Positions 20,552 through 28,813 of a stretch of 37,663 nucleotides of DNA are shown here, piece after piece. The notes under the pieces were generated by a model. That model was not told the origin of the DNA, ran no database searches, and saw only the letters and a list, made by a program, of their open reading frames with translations. How positions within the stretch are numbered: position 1 is the first letter of the stretch; each line of letters starts with the position of its first letter. The position numbers were made by a program, and so were the translations under genes. Location: assembly GCF_000621145.1 (NCBI RefSeq), contig NZ_JHZB01000036.1:1-37663 (forward strand), in the 5' to 3' direction. The stretch is from Desulfobulbus elongatus DSM 2908. Its GTDB lineage: Bacteria; Desulfobacterota; Desulfobulbia; Desulfobulbales; Desulfobulbaceae.

Positions 20552-21214
20552 TTATTTCACGAACCGCAGGCCGGCGATCTTCAGGGCGCCGCGATGATAG
20601 CCGTCCGGGAACAACCGTTCGAAGGTGTCCAGGTCGAGATCGCAGCTTTCGCAGGTCTCGTAGATGTTGGGAATCCGGTGCTGCACCTGGTGGACATCGC
20701 GGAGATAGTAGATGACCCGCCAATGGTCGTCGGTCAGCTTGCCGCCCGGAATGTGCATCTCCATGGCCCGGTGGACGGCGAAGTTCTCGTCCCAGGAATC
20801 CGGGTCCACGAGAAAGCCGCGCACATCGGTGGCATAGACCTTGTCGCCCGACAGGGCGCGCAGATCGGCAACCGATTGCCGGATATGCTCGCCGTAGGGA
20901 ATGGCGCTCACCCGGTAATGGACCCCGGCCACCCGGCACAGGCCCCGGTGGTAGCCGGTGGGAAACAGTTTCTGCATTTCCTGCGGCCGCAGACCGCTGG
21001 CCTTGCACGCGGCGAAAATGGTCGGACAAACCCCTGTTTTGTCGTAGACATTGCGGACATAGTTGATCACGTCCCAGTGTTCGCTCGACAGCACCGGAAT
21101 ATCGCATTCCCGCGCCATCCCTTCGGCAAAATCCCTGTTCCAGCAGGCCGGGTCAAGCAGACAGCCCTGGGCATCGAGTTCGTAGGTTGCATTCTTATAT
21201 TGAAACGAATTCAT
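20552..21214 (-). CDS. Tandem DsrC/TusE-domain protein, paralog 1
   Basis: The product has 220 residues made of two DsrC/TusE domains. Domain 1 (~1-100) has DPACWN, SSEHWDVINYVRNVY, CPTIFAACK and LFPTGYHRGLCRVAG. Domain 2 (~105-220) has VRGFLVDPDSW, LTDDHWRVIYYLRDV, IPNIYETCESC and LFPDGYHRGALKIAGLRFVK. Canonical DsrC is about 105-115 residues and ends in a flexible arm with two redox cysteines. Here the final Cys is missing from both domains. The upstream arm cysteine is kept only in domain 1 (Cys93). New cysteines appear at 63, 70, 188 and 191, the last pair forming CxxC. The ATG follows AAAGGAGAAC. The DsrE-like selenoprotein gene starts 20 bases downstream. The domain call is firm; a role in sulfur transfer is inferred from neighbours. 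Confidence 0.85.
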   Translation of the reverse strand: MNSFQYKNATYELDAQGCLLDPACWNRDFAEGMARECDIPVLSSEHWDVINYVRNVYDKTGVCPTIFAACKASGLRPQEMQKLFPTGYHRGLCRVAGVHYRVSAIPYGEHIRQSVADLRALSGDKVYATDVRGFLVDPDSWDENFAVHRAMEMHIPGGKLTDDHWRVIYYLRDVHQVQHRIPNIYETCESCDLDLDTFERLFPDGYHRGALKIAGLRFVK

Positions 21215-21296
21215 CTGTTCTCCTTTTCCTGGCCGGCGGAGCCGGGGCAGACGCCCCCCTGCCCTTGGCCGGCGAATCGAGTTCCGTTCTCTCCGA

Positions 21297-21330
21297 CAAA
21301 AAAACAGCCCCGCCCTTTCCGGGCGGGGGC
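21297..21330 (-). terminator. Intrinsic terminator or attenuator between the two tandem-DsrC genes
   Basis: In minus-strand RNA, CCCCGCCC (21328-21321), loop GGAAA and GGGCGGGG (21315-21308) are followed by CUG and seven U (A run at 21298-21304). It lies directly after the stop of paralog 2, and would cut or lower expression of paralog 1 and the DsrE-like gene. Confidence 0.8.
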
Positions 21331-21334
21331 AAGG

Positions 21335-21997
21335 TCATTTCACGAATCGCAACCCGGCGATTTTCACCGCCCCGCGATGATAGCCGTCGGGGAACAGCGC
21401 TTCCAGCTCATCCAGTTCGAGTTGGCATTTCTCGCAGGTTTCATAGATGGTGGGAATGCGCTTTTCCCGCTTGTACACATCGCGGAGGTAGTAAATCACC
21501 CGCCAGTGCGCATCGGTCAGCTCCCGCTGGGGAATCTTCATCTCCAGGGCGCGGTGCATGGCGTAATAGGGATCCCAGTTGTCGGGATCGATCAAAAAGC
21601 CGCGCACGTCGACCTGATACTGCTTCTTTCCGGAAATGGCCTTGAGATCGGCGGCCGTCTGCAGCACATGACTGTTGTCAGGCGCGCGGTACAGCAGATA
21701 ATCGACGCCGGCGATGCGGCACAGGCCCCGGTGGTACCCGGCGGGAAACAGCGCCTTCATTTCGCGGGGCCGCAGGCCGATGACCTTGCAGACGGCGAAA
21801 ACGGTGGGGCAGGCTCCGGTTTCCCGGTACAGCTCCCGCAGGGAATTGATGGCATCCCAGTGTTCGCCGGTCAGGGTGTCGATGCCGCATTCCCTGGCAG
21901 CGCCTTCGGCGAAATTGGCGTCCCAGAAACCGGGATCGAGCAGAAAACCCTGGTCGTCAACCTGATAGGTGGTGTCCTTGTACGAAAAGTACTGCAT
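21335..21997 (-). CDS. Tandem DsrC/TusE-domain protein, paralog 2
   Basis: The product has 220 residues, collinear without gaps with paralog 1 and sharing every cysteine (37, 63, 70, 93, 188, 191). Domain 1 contains LDPGFWDANFAEG, GEHWDAINSLREL and LFPAGYHRGLCRIAG. Domain 2 contains VRGFLIDPDNW, LTDAHWRVIYYLRDVY, YETCEKC and LFPDGYHRGAVKIAGLRFVK. The ATG at 21997 is chosen because AAGGAGGACACGT precedes it and the resulting length equals paralog 1. The same changes from canonical DsrC (no terminal Cys, Tyr in place of Pro in LFPxGP, extra CxxC) mean the duplication inside the protein came before the gene duplication. It lies 155 bases downstream of the rhodanese-ferritin gene on the same strand. 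A function in carrying persulfide or selenide is plausible but unproven. Confidence 0.85.
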   Translation of the reverse strand: MQYFSYKDTTYQVDDQGFLLDPGFWDANFAEGAARECGIDTLTGEHWDAINSLRELYRETGACPTVFAVCKVIGLRPREMKALFPAGYHRGLCRIAGVDYLLYRAPDNSHVLQTAADLKAISGKKQYQVDVRGFLIDPDNWDPYYAMHRALEMKIPQRELTDAHWRVIYYLRDVYKREKRIPTIYETCEKCQLELDELEALFPDGYHRGAVKIAGLRFVK

Positions 21998-22152
21998 ACG
22001 TGTCCTCCTTGATGTGAACAAAACATACGCCTTGCTTTTCCTGGTACAAGTCGGCGAATCCCCCTGTCGAAGACTTTCCGGAAAAACCCTTTTCTACTCC
22101 TGCACTACGGTAAAAAATCTACCATCGGATTGTTTTTCCTGCAAGAAATCTC

Positions 22153-22980
22153 TCATGGCTCCCCGCATTGCGCCAGGGCTCGGGCCGCCAACCGCATGTG
22201 TTCTTTTTCCGCCTCGGCGATGGTGTTGAACGTTATCTCCATGGGTGTGTCCAGAAAGCGATGCGCCATGGCGCGGTACAGATCGTAGGCTGCGTATTCG
22301 ACAGTCAGCGCCATTTCCAGCACGGCGCGGCAGGGGTGCTGCGGCTGCGCCTCCACTGCGGCCAGGAGGGCGGCGGCAGGCAGACCGCCCTCGACGATGT
22401 CGCCGGCCATCTGGCCGTAGAGGGTGGCGAACGGCGGCGGCTCGGCCTGCTTCTCGGCCCAGAACCCGTAGATCAGCCGGGCGTGGGCCGCTTCAGCCTC
22501 GGCGAGCGCCGAAACGATTCCGATCCAGGCAACCGTGCCGTATCGCCGGCAGAGCGCGGTGTAGAATACCTCCGCGCCCCGTTCGAGCTCCATCGCCCGG
22601 AGCAGGATCGCCTCGTCGCCGCCCTCCAGATCAAAAACCCTGAGAGCGGGAAAAGACGGCAGAAGCTGCCCGTTCCAGGCGAGGATGCCGCCCGCCATGT
22701 TGAACACGGTCCCGGCCACGTAGGGCCGGGAACCGATGAAGATCGCAGCGCCCTTCGACCGTTTGCCGGAGCGGCAATAAACGACGATGTCCTTGTCCAC
22801 GGGCAGCTCCTGCAAGCGGTCGGGCAGCTCGCCCAGCGGGATGAGGATGGCGCCGGGAATATGCCCCTTTGCGTACTCGTCGGGCTGGCGGACATCGACC
22901 AGCAGATATTCGTTTTCGCCGTGCCGCGCCATATACTCGCGCAACTGCTCCACACTGATATCCTGAAATGCTTCAGTCAT
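22153..22980 (-). CDS. Rhodanese-ferritin-like fusion protein
   Basis: The product has 275 residues. Residues ~8-108 form a rhodanese domain: DVRQPDEYAKGHIPGA and the active loop VVYCRSGKRS with catalytic Cys69. Residues ~122-272 form a ferritin-like four-helix domain with metal-ligand-type residues: ELERGAE (131-137), EAEAAH (161-166), EYAAYDLY (228 onward) and EAEKEH (257-261). Rhodaneses take sulfane sulfur as a Cys persulfide; diiron ferritin-like partners often handle peroxide or oxygen. Together they suggest sulfur transfer protected from, or coupled to, oxidant removal. A strong sigma-70-type promoter lies just upstream. It heads a minus-strand group with the two tandem-DsrC genes and the DsrE-like gene, supporting a sulfur-relay function for the whole set. 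Confidence 0.85.
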   Translation of the reverse strand: MTEAFQDISVEQLREYMARHGENEYLLVDVRQPDEYAKGHIPGAILIPLGELPDRLQELPVDKDIVVYCRSGKRSKGAAIFIGSRPYVAGTVFNMAGGILAWNGQLLPSFPALRVFDLEGGDEAILLRAMELERGAEVFYTALCRRYGTVAWIGIVSALAEAEAAHARLIYGFWAEKQAEPPPFATLYGQMAGDIVEGGLPAAALLAAVEAQPQHPCRAVLEMALTVEYAAYDLYRAMAHRFLDTPMEITFNTIAEAEKEHMRLAARALAQCGEP

Positions 22981-23019
22981 CTCGCCCCTCGCTTGTCGGA
23001 ATGCAATCGGATTGTCCTG

Positions 23020-23048
23020 GTTATAGGCAACCCGCCGGGGTTTTTCAA
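23020..23048 (-). promoter_or_regulatory. Sigma-70-type promoter for the rhodanese-ferritin gene
   Basis: The minus strand reads TTGAAA (23048-23043), 17 bases, TATAAC (23025-23020). Each hexamer differs from consensus at one position and the spacing is optimal. The start codon at 22980 is about 35 bases beyond the expected transcription start. It is the best housekeeping promoter in the window and may drive the sulfur gene group. Confidence 0.65.
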
Positions 23049-23076
23049 GCCCGGTGTGGGCAGGTTATCGAATGGA

Positions 23077-23091
23077 GGACCATGATGGTCC
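23077..23091. promoter_or_regulatory. Palindrome GGACCA-TGA-TGGTCC in the divergent control region
   Basis: A perfect 6-bp inverted repeat around three bases lies between the rhodanese promoter and the TCGACA box. It may be an additional operator. No second copy was found in the window. Confidence 0.3.
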
Positions 23092-23096
23092 ACGCC

Positions 23097-23112
23097 TCGA
23101 CAATTATGTCGA
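23097..23112. promoter_or_regulatory. Enhancer box TCGACA-N4-TGTCGA (site 1)
   Basis: This perfect 6-bp inverted repeat with spacer ATTA lies 77-92 bases upstream of a sigma-54 promoter. The same box with spacer AAAT lies at 27167-27182, at nearly the same distance from a second sigma-54 promoter. This is the layout expected for upstream binding sites of an NtrC-type activator, presumably the one encoded at 25234. Confidence 0.65.
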
Positions 23113-23188
23113 ACCAAAACGGCGAGCATTTCCCGCCGTGCGCACGGCAGGCGCCGGCAGGCGAGGAAATGCTACCGATACGGGCAAT

Positions 23189-23204
23189 TGGCATGTATAG
23201 TGCT
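23189..23204 (+). promoter_or_regulatory. Sigma-54 promoter of the small protein-kinase-regulator operon
   Basis: TGGCATGTATAGTGCT matches the -24/-12 consensus (TGGCAyr-N4-yTGCw) with GG and GC exactly 10 bases apart. Expected transcription start is about 23215, giving a leader of about 100 bases before the ATG at 23313. Confidence 0.7.
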
Positions 23205-23312
23205 TCGTGTTTGATGCAGGCACATGCCGTCCGTCCCCGGCCGAACGGACCGGGGGCAGCGCGATCGGTGCACAGCGACCGCACATCATCGCCCAACGGC
23301 AGCCACACCCGC

Positions 23313-23657
23313 ATGAACCGACTCGCCGACATGACGCCATCGCCCCGCAACCGCGCCCTTTTTCTGCTCTTTCTGCTCCTCATCGGGCTGGCGTTCGATG
23401 GCCGGGCGACCGAGACAACCGAACCACCCCCGGCCGCAGCGACGACCGTGCCGCAGGACACGGCCACCGCCGAAGCCGGCGGGCAGCCCGCCGGCGAGGA
23501 GAACCGGGCCGAAGCCGGCGAAGAGTACCAGCATCTCAGGCACCGCTACCGCCAGGACCCCACCGGGGTGCGCGCCCGGCTGGGTATGTGCCGCGGCGGC
23601 GGACACTGCGGCCAGCATCGCCACCGCCACGGCGGCGGCCCGTGGGCCAATCCGTGA
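23313..23657 (+). CDS. Small secreted His/Cys-rich protein, first gene of the two-component operon
   Basis: The product has 114 residues. After a basic start, a hydrophobic stretch (RALFLLFLLLIGLAFDG, residues 15-30) looks like a signal peptide. A Thr/Pro/Ala/Glu-rich low-complexity middle follows (~31-75). The C-terminus is C-x5-C with a His cluster (CRGGGHC at 93-99, then QHRHRHGGGPW), which would bind soft or transition metal ions. It belongs to no family I can name. Its stop (TGA at 23655) overlaps the GTG start of the histidine kinase gene, so translation is coupled, and a sigma-54 promoter precedes it. By position and likely location it could be the periplasmic sensor partner of the kinase, as ZraP is for ZraSR; this is inference. 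The start has no strong ribosome site. Confidence 0.6.
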   Translation: MNRLADMTPSPRNRALFLLFLLLIGLAFDGRATETTEPPPAAATTVPQDTATAEAGGQPAGEENRAEAGEEYQHLRHRYRQDPTGVRARLGMCRGGGHCGQHRHRHGGGPWANP

Positions 23658-25233
23658 AAGCGCTGCCGTTGCCCTCCTGGGCCATGAACCTGGCCGGTTT
23701 CGGCCTGCTGATCGTGCTGGTGCTGGCCGTGTTTTTCTGGCAGATGCTGGCGCTCGACCACGATCTCGAACGCAATACCCTGGCCCGCTCCCGCATGATC
23801 GCCGCCATCATCGAGGAGAACCTGCGCAATGCCACCCTGGCGCAGACCACCGTCGATACGGTGGTGACCACCCTGCTCCGCGACAAGGCCCGGTTCGTCG
23901 ACTACCTCTACGGTATCGACCCGCTCCAGCCCGAGGAGCTGGCGGCCCTGGCCAGGGAAACAGGCCTGCTCGGCATCGGCCTGGTGCGGACGGACGGCAG
24001 GGCGAGCGCCGGGCCGGAAACGTGGCGGACGGCGGACACGACCTGCGATGCGGCTGACGGCAAGGTCCGCTACGACCAGGAACGCCGGACCGCGCTGCTG
24101 GTCGCCCCGGCGACGAGTCCCGGCCTGCGCTGTATCCGCATCGGGCTCAATGCCGAGGCCATTGTCGAACTTCAGCGGAAAACCTCCCTGCCCGCCCTGC
24201 TGGCCACCCTTTCCGGCCTGCCCGGCATCCACTTCGTCCGCCTGGAAGCCGGTCTGGCGGCAAACGAAGCGGTCCGGCTGCTGGATGCGGCCGGCCGGCA
24301 CACGGCCGAGGCGAGCCTGGCCACGCCCATGGGCACCTTGGTGGTGGGGCTGGACGCCACCAACCATCGCCGCCGGATCGAGCAGATGCGGCACCAGTTC
24401 TTCCTGTTTGCCGCCCTGCTGCTGGGGCTCGGCTTCTTTTTCTCCTGGCTGCTCTACCGCGCCCAGAAGGCGGATCTCGTCCGGACCCGCAGCTTCGAAC
24501 GGCTGCTGGCCAGGGAACACGAGGCGGCTGCCCTGGGCCGGGCCACGGCCACCATCGCCCACGAGGTCCGCAACCCGCTCAACGCCATCAGCATGGGGGT
24601 GCAGCGGTTGCGCCTGGAGTCGCCCCAGCTCGACGCGGAGCAGCGGCAACTGATCGAGGCCATGGCCGAGGCGGTCCAGCGGGCCGGGACCATTGTCAAC
24701 GAGTTGCAGCGCTTCACCCGGACCCTGCGACCGCGGCCGGGGCCGGTCGTCCCCAGCGAACTTCTGCAGCGGCTGCTGCCCCTGTATCAACAGCGCTGCT
24801 CCGACCAGGGGATCGAGGTCACGGTCAGCGACAGCTGCCGCACCGCCATCACCGCCGATCCCGACCTGATCGCCGAACTGCTGGAAAATCTGCTGAAGAA
24901 CGGCATCGAGGCCCAGCCGGACGGAGGCCTTCTCCGCTTCGACCTGATTGCGACCGTCCAGGGAACGGAGCTGACCGTGACCAGCGGCGGCCAACTGCCC
25001 AGCGACGAGCAGATCGAACGGATGGGCGAGCCCTACTTCACCACCAAGACCAGGGGCAGCGGCCTGGGCCTGGCCCTCTGCCGCCGAATCGCCGAGGCCC
25101 ACGGCGGCAGCATGGACATCGCCGTCGACCGGCAGCAGCACCGCCTGACCGTGCGCATCGCCCTGCCCCGCATCCCGCCGAGCGGCCAACCCGGCCACGA
25201 TGCCCAGGCGGCCGGACAAGGAGGCCAGGCACC

Positions 25234-25237
<4 letters not shown>
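23654..25237 (+). CDS. Membrane sensor histidine kinase
   Basis: The product has about 527 residues. Membrane helices lie at ~11-33 and ~255-280, bracketing a ~215-residue extracytoplasmic sensor region with two cysteines that matches no sensor domain I recognise. No HAMP domain is evident. The HisKA motif IAHEVRNPLNAIS has the phosphoacceptor His303. The ATP-binding domain shows LLENLLKNGIEA (N box), GEPYFTTKTRGSGLGLALCRRI (F and G boxes) and a final Gln/Pro-rich tail. The GTG at 23654 overlaps the stop of the upstream small gene; a GTG at 23642 is an alternative. The stop overlaps the regulator start (GTGA). The kinase presumably phosphorylates the NtrC-type regulator. Overall it resembles ZraS/AtoS-class partners. 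Confidence 0.87.
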
Positions 25238-26562
<1,325 letters not shown>

Positions 26563-26565
<3 letters not shown>

Positions 26566-26609
26566 AAAAACCGGCGCCGCTGCCGTCACGTGGCTTGCTC
26601 GACGCCGGT
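26563..26609 (-). terminator. Intrinsic terminator for the DUF1104-type gene
   Basis: In the minus-strand RNA, ACCGGCG (26609-26603) pairs with CGCCGGU (26576-26570) and is followed by seven U. The A run overlaps the stop codon of the convergent regulator gene. Confidence 0.7.
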
Positions 26610-26622
26610 GGGTGGCGAGCGC

Positions 26623-26976
26623 TTATTTGCTCGGTGCCGGCGCGGGCGTTTTCCCTGCAGGAGGCTGGGCCACCGGTGCCGGGCCGCTCCAGCACGGGCA
26701 CCAGCATCCCCGGCCCATGCCCTTGCCTTTCCCCATGCCGCGCCCCATGCCCGGCCCCATGTATTTCTGCCGCTCCTCCGGACTCATCTGGCTGAGCCGC
26801 TTCCACCACTCGGTGTGGAAGGCGTTCCACTCCTCCGGGCTGGCGTTGTACATGGTGCCCCGCCTGGCGCTCAACTCGTCATTGGACAGGGCGGAGTAAT
26901 CCACCGCCCAAGCGGCGCCGGCCGTCATGGCCAGGCAGCACAGTGCCAGCAGCGTCTTTTTCATTGCGTTCATCAT
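26623..26976 (-). CDS. Small exported Cys-rich protein (DUF1104-like), probable target of the two-component system
   Basis: The product has 117 residues. A signal peptide (MKKTLLALCCLAMTAGAAWA within residues 5-24) precedes a short helical segment DYSALSNDELSARRGTMYNASPEEWNAF and a MSPEERQKYM motif. This resembles DUF1104-type periplasmic proteins and, more loosely, the ZraP/CpxP class. A Gly/Met/Lys-rich linker leads to a striking CWCPCW (Cys91, 93, 95), then a Pro/Ala tail. The Cys triad suggests metal binding. The ribosome site GAGGTGAT precedes ATG 26976. A sigma-54 promoter (27057-27072) and a TCGACA box (27167) lie upstream, so it is probably activated by the adjacent regulator. A metal- or envelope-stress buffer is the inferred role; ligand unknown. 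Confidence 0.72.
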   Translation of the reverse strand: MMNAMKKTLLALCCLAMTAGAAWAVDYSALSNDELSARRGTMYNASPEEWNAFHTEWWKRLSQMSPEERQKYMGPGMGRGMGKGKGMGRGCWCPCWSGPAPVAQPPAGKTPAPAPSK

Positions 26977-27056
26977 ATCACCTCATCGGTTGTGGGTCGT
27001 GTTCCGGCCACCGTTCTCTCCATGCCGGGGAACGGTTTCCTGTTTGCCCCCTTCAA

Positions 27057-27072
27057 ATCAACTTCCATGCCA
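27057..27072 (-). promoter_or_regulatory. Sigma-54 promoter of the DUF1104-type gene
   Basis: The minus strand reads TGGCATGGAAGTTGAT, matching TGGCAyr-N4-TTGCw except for A in place of C at -12. It shares its TGGCATG core with the promoter at 23189. Start would be near 27045. Confidence 0.65.
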
Positions 27073-27166
27073 ATGAAGAATGCAATCATTGAGACGACAA
27101 GACAACCAGATAGACGAAAAAAGACCAGCCCGGCCACAGAGCGGCTCGACAACCGGCGGCTTCAGC

Positions 27167-27182
27167 TCGACAAAATTGTCGA
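27167..27182. promoter_or_regulatory. Enhancer box TCGACA-N4-TGTCGA (site 2)
   Basis: A perfect inverted repeat, spacer AAAT, lies 95-110 bases upstream of the sigma-54 promoter at 27057-27072. Its arms are identical to site 1 at 23097. An extra half-site TCGACA lies at about 27146. Confidence 0.65.
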
Positions 27183-27210
27183 AGGCAAAAAAGGAAGGAA
27201 AGAGGAACGA

Positions 27211-28281
27211 TCAGGGGGTGGACAGACGGCCGCGCCAGGCCCCCTGACCGAGGGGAAAGGAGAAGAGCAGATGGTCGCGGTGGACGGCCACCCGCAGGCC
27301 CCGGCTCAGGTGCAGTTCGCTGCCGGTCCGGCCTGTGCGGGCGGCGGCCAACAGGGCCATGATCTGCCGATAGCGGGCGGTGGTGCCCAGGGTCCAGAGC
27401 AGCCGTTCGAGCAGGCGGCGCTGCAGGGCCGGATGGAGGCTCCGAAAGGCCACGCGGTCGAGGCGGCAGGTGGGATGGCCGCCTCCATCGGGCGGGGAGA
27501 GGTCGACCACTTTCTCCCACTGCTCGGCGAGCAAAGATTCGAGCAGGTTCTCGTCCTCGCCGAGGTTGGCGGCGGTCTTGAGCAGGGCGGCGCGGATGCC
27601 CGGGTCGTATTCGGCCTCCAGCAGCGGCAGGAGGTCGAGCCGGATGCGGTTGCGGAGAAAACGGCGGTCGTCGTTGCTCGAATCGTGGCAATAGCCGATG
27701 TTCCTGTCCGCCAGGTAAGTGAGCACCTCCTCCTTGCGGACCCCGAGCAGCGGCCGGATCAAATGGGCCACCCGCGGCCGCATGCCGGCCAGAGCCCTGC
27801 CGCCGCCTCCCCGGAACAGGCGCAGCAACACCTCCTCCGCCTGATCGTCGGCGGTATGCGCCACGGCCAGCATGTCGGTCGACCATTGCCCGGCCAGTTC
27901 GGCAAAGGCGCGGTAACGCGCCTCCCTGGCCGCATGCTCCAGGGAAAGCCGGCCGGCTGCCGCCACGCCGTGGACATCCACCGCCATGCGGACGCAATCG
28001 ATGCCGAGACGATCGGCGGCCGTGCGCACGCAGGCCCATTCGGCGGGGGTTTCGTCGGGCCGCAGACCGTGATCGATGTACGCGGCCACGAGCGCGAGGT
28101 GGAAGCGTTCCCGTAACGCGGCCAGCACGTGCAGCAGGCCCATGGAATCGGCGCCGCCGGACACCCCGACCAGCAGGCGGCCGCCCGCATCCACCAACTC
28201 CCCGCGGACGATGTCCTGGCAGATTCGATATTCAAAGGGGTGCAGCACTGTTTTCTCGCTTGACCGATCCGTCACTCTCAT
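27211..28281 (-). CDS. tilS: tRNA(Ile)-lysidine synthase TilS
   Basis: The product has 356 residues. The N-terminal PP-loop ATPase carries LLVGVSGGADSMGLLHVL. Further marks are IDHGLRPDE, EHAAREARY, AHTADDQAEEVLLRLFRGGG (characteristic of TilS), GVRKEEVLTYL and DSSNDDRRFLRNRIR. It attaches lysine to C34 of the CAU anticodon of tRNA-Ile so that it reads AUA; the gene is essential. The C-terminal part is shorter than in E. coli but normal for many bacteria. The ATG at 28281 is chosen since the sequence before it to 28344 has no conserved residues. It is divergent from the HPt gene with 65 bases between start codons. Confidence 0.92.
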   Translation of the reverse strand: MRVTDRSSEKTVLHPFEYRICQDIVRGELVDAGGRLLVGVSGGADSMGLLHVLAALRERFHLALVAAYIDHGLRPDETPAEWACVRTAADRLGIDCVRMAVDVHGVAAAGRLSLEHAAREARYRAFAELAGQWSTDMLAVAHTADDQAEEVLLRLFRGGGGRALAGMRPRVAHLIRPLLGVRKEEVLTYLADRNIGYCHDSSNDDRRFLRNRIRLDLLPLLEAEYDPGIRAALLKTAANLGEDENLLESLLAEQWEKVVDLSPPDGGGHPTCRLDRVAFRSLHPALQRRLLERLLWTLGTTARYRQIMALLAAARTGRTGSELHLSRGLRVAVHRDHLLFSFPLGQGAWRGRLSTP

Positions 28282-28346
28282 GGGAAAATGGGCGGCGTTG
28301 GCGACAGAGACAATCAGAAAAAGGCATGGTCCTGGAGGTACCACAT

Positions 28347-28685
28347 ATGGATCGCGCGGCCTATCTGCACCTCATCAGGCAGCATCTCAAAACCGCCTAT
28401 CTCTTGAGTGACGAAAAGACCGAGGCCATGATCCCGGTGTTCGCCGCCACCCTGCGCTCCCACATGAGCCGCCTGGCCGAACTGGCCGAAGCCGGCGACA
28501 TGGCACAGCTCGGCAGGGCCAGCCACGCGGTCAAGGGCGCCCTGCTCAACATGGGCCTCACCGATTTGGCCGAAGCCGCCCACACCATCGAGCAGGGCTG
28601 CAAGAGCGGGGACCGGACCACCGATTACCGGGCCCTGATCACCGAACTGCACTTCACGGTTTCGCAGTTCTGCGGAGATTGGTGA
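28347..28685 (+). CDS. Stand-alone HPt phosphotransfer-domain protein
   Basis: The product has 112 residues, a single helical bundle. The HPt signature is ASHAVKGALLNMGL, with His as the phosphoacceptor, followed by LAEAAHTIEQ. Helices around it (IPVFAATLRSHMSRLAELAEAGD and ALITELHFTVSQF) fit the domain. HPt proteins shuttle phosphoryl groups between hybrid kinases and response regulators; no hybrid kinase is encoded nearby. The ATG at 28347 follows TGGAGGTACC. It is a monocistronic gene as far as can be seen. The 128 bases after it, before mpl, hold nothing recognisable. Confidence 0.85.
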   Translation: MDRAAYLHLIRQHLKTAYLLSDEKTEAMIPVFAATLRSHMSRLAELAEAGDMAQLGRASHAVKGALLNMGLTDLAEAAHTIEQGCKSGDRTTDYRALITELHFTVSQFCGDW

Positions 28686-28813
28686 CCCTCAGGTCGCGCA
28701 CGCCGGACCGACTCCCGCCCGCCTCTCGTTCGCCCCGCACCCCGCGCATTGTTTCCTGCGCTCAATCCGCCCGCAACGGGCCTTCTTCTCTCCCCCGACC
28801 CTACGGGAACAGA

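Noticed and set aside
22014-22152. TTGTAC/TATGTT pair as a promoter for the tandem-DsrC paralog 2
   Set aside because: The -35 match is poor and the spacing is 16 bases; the strong promoter before the rhodanese gene could serve the group.
23207-23653. N-terminal extension of the histidine kinase upstream of 23654
   Set aside because: The extension is Arg/Pro/Ala-rich with no domain, while the overlapping frame encodes a coherent exported protein whose stop overlaps the kinase start.
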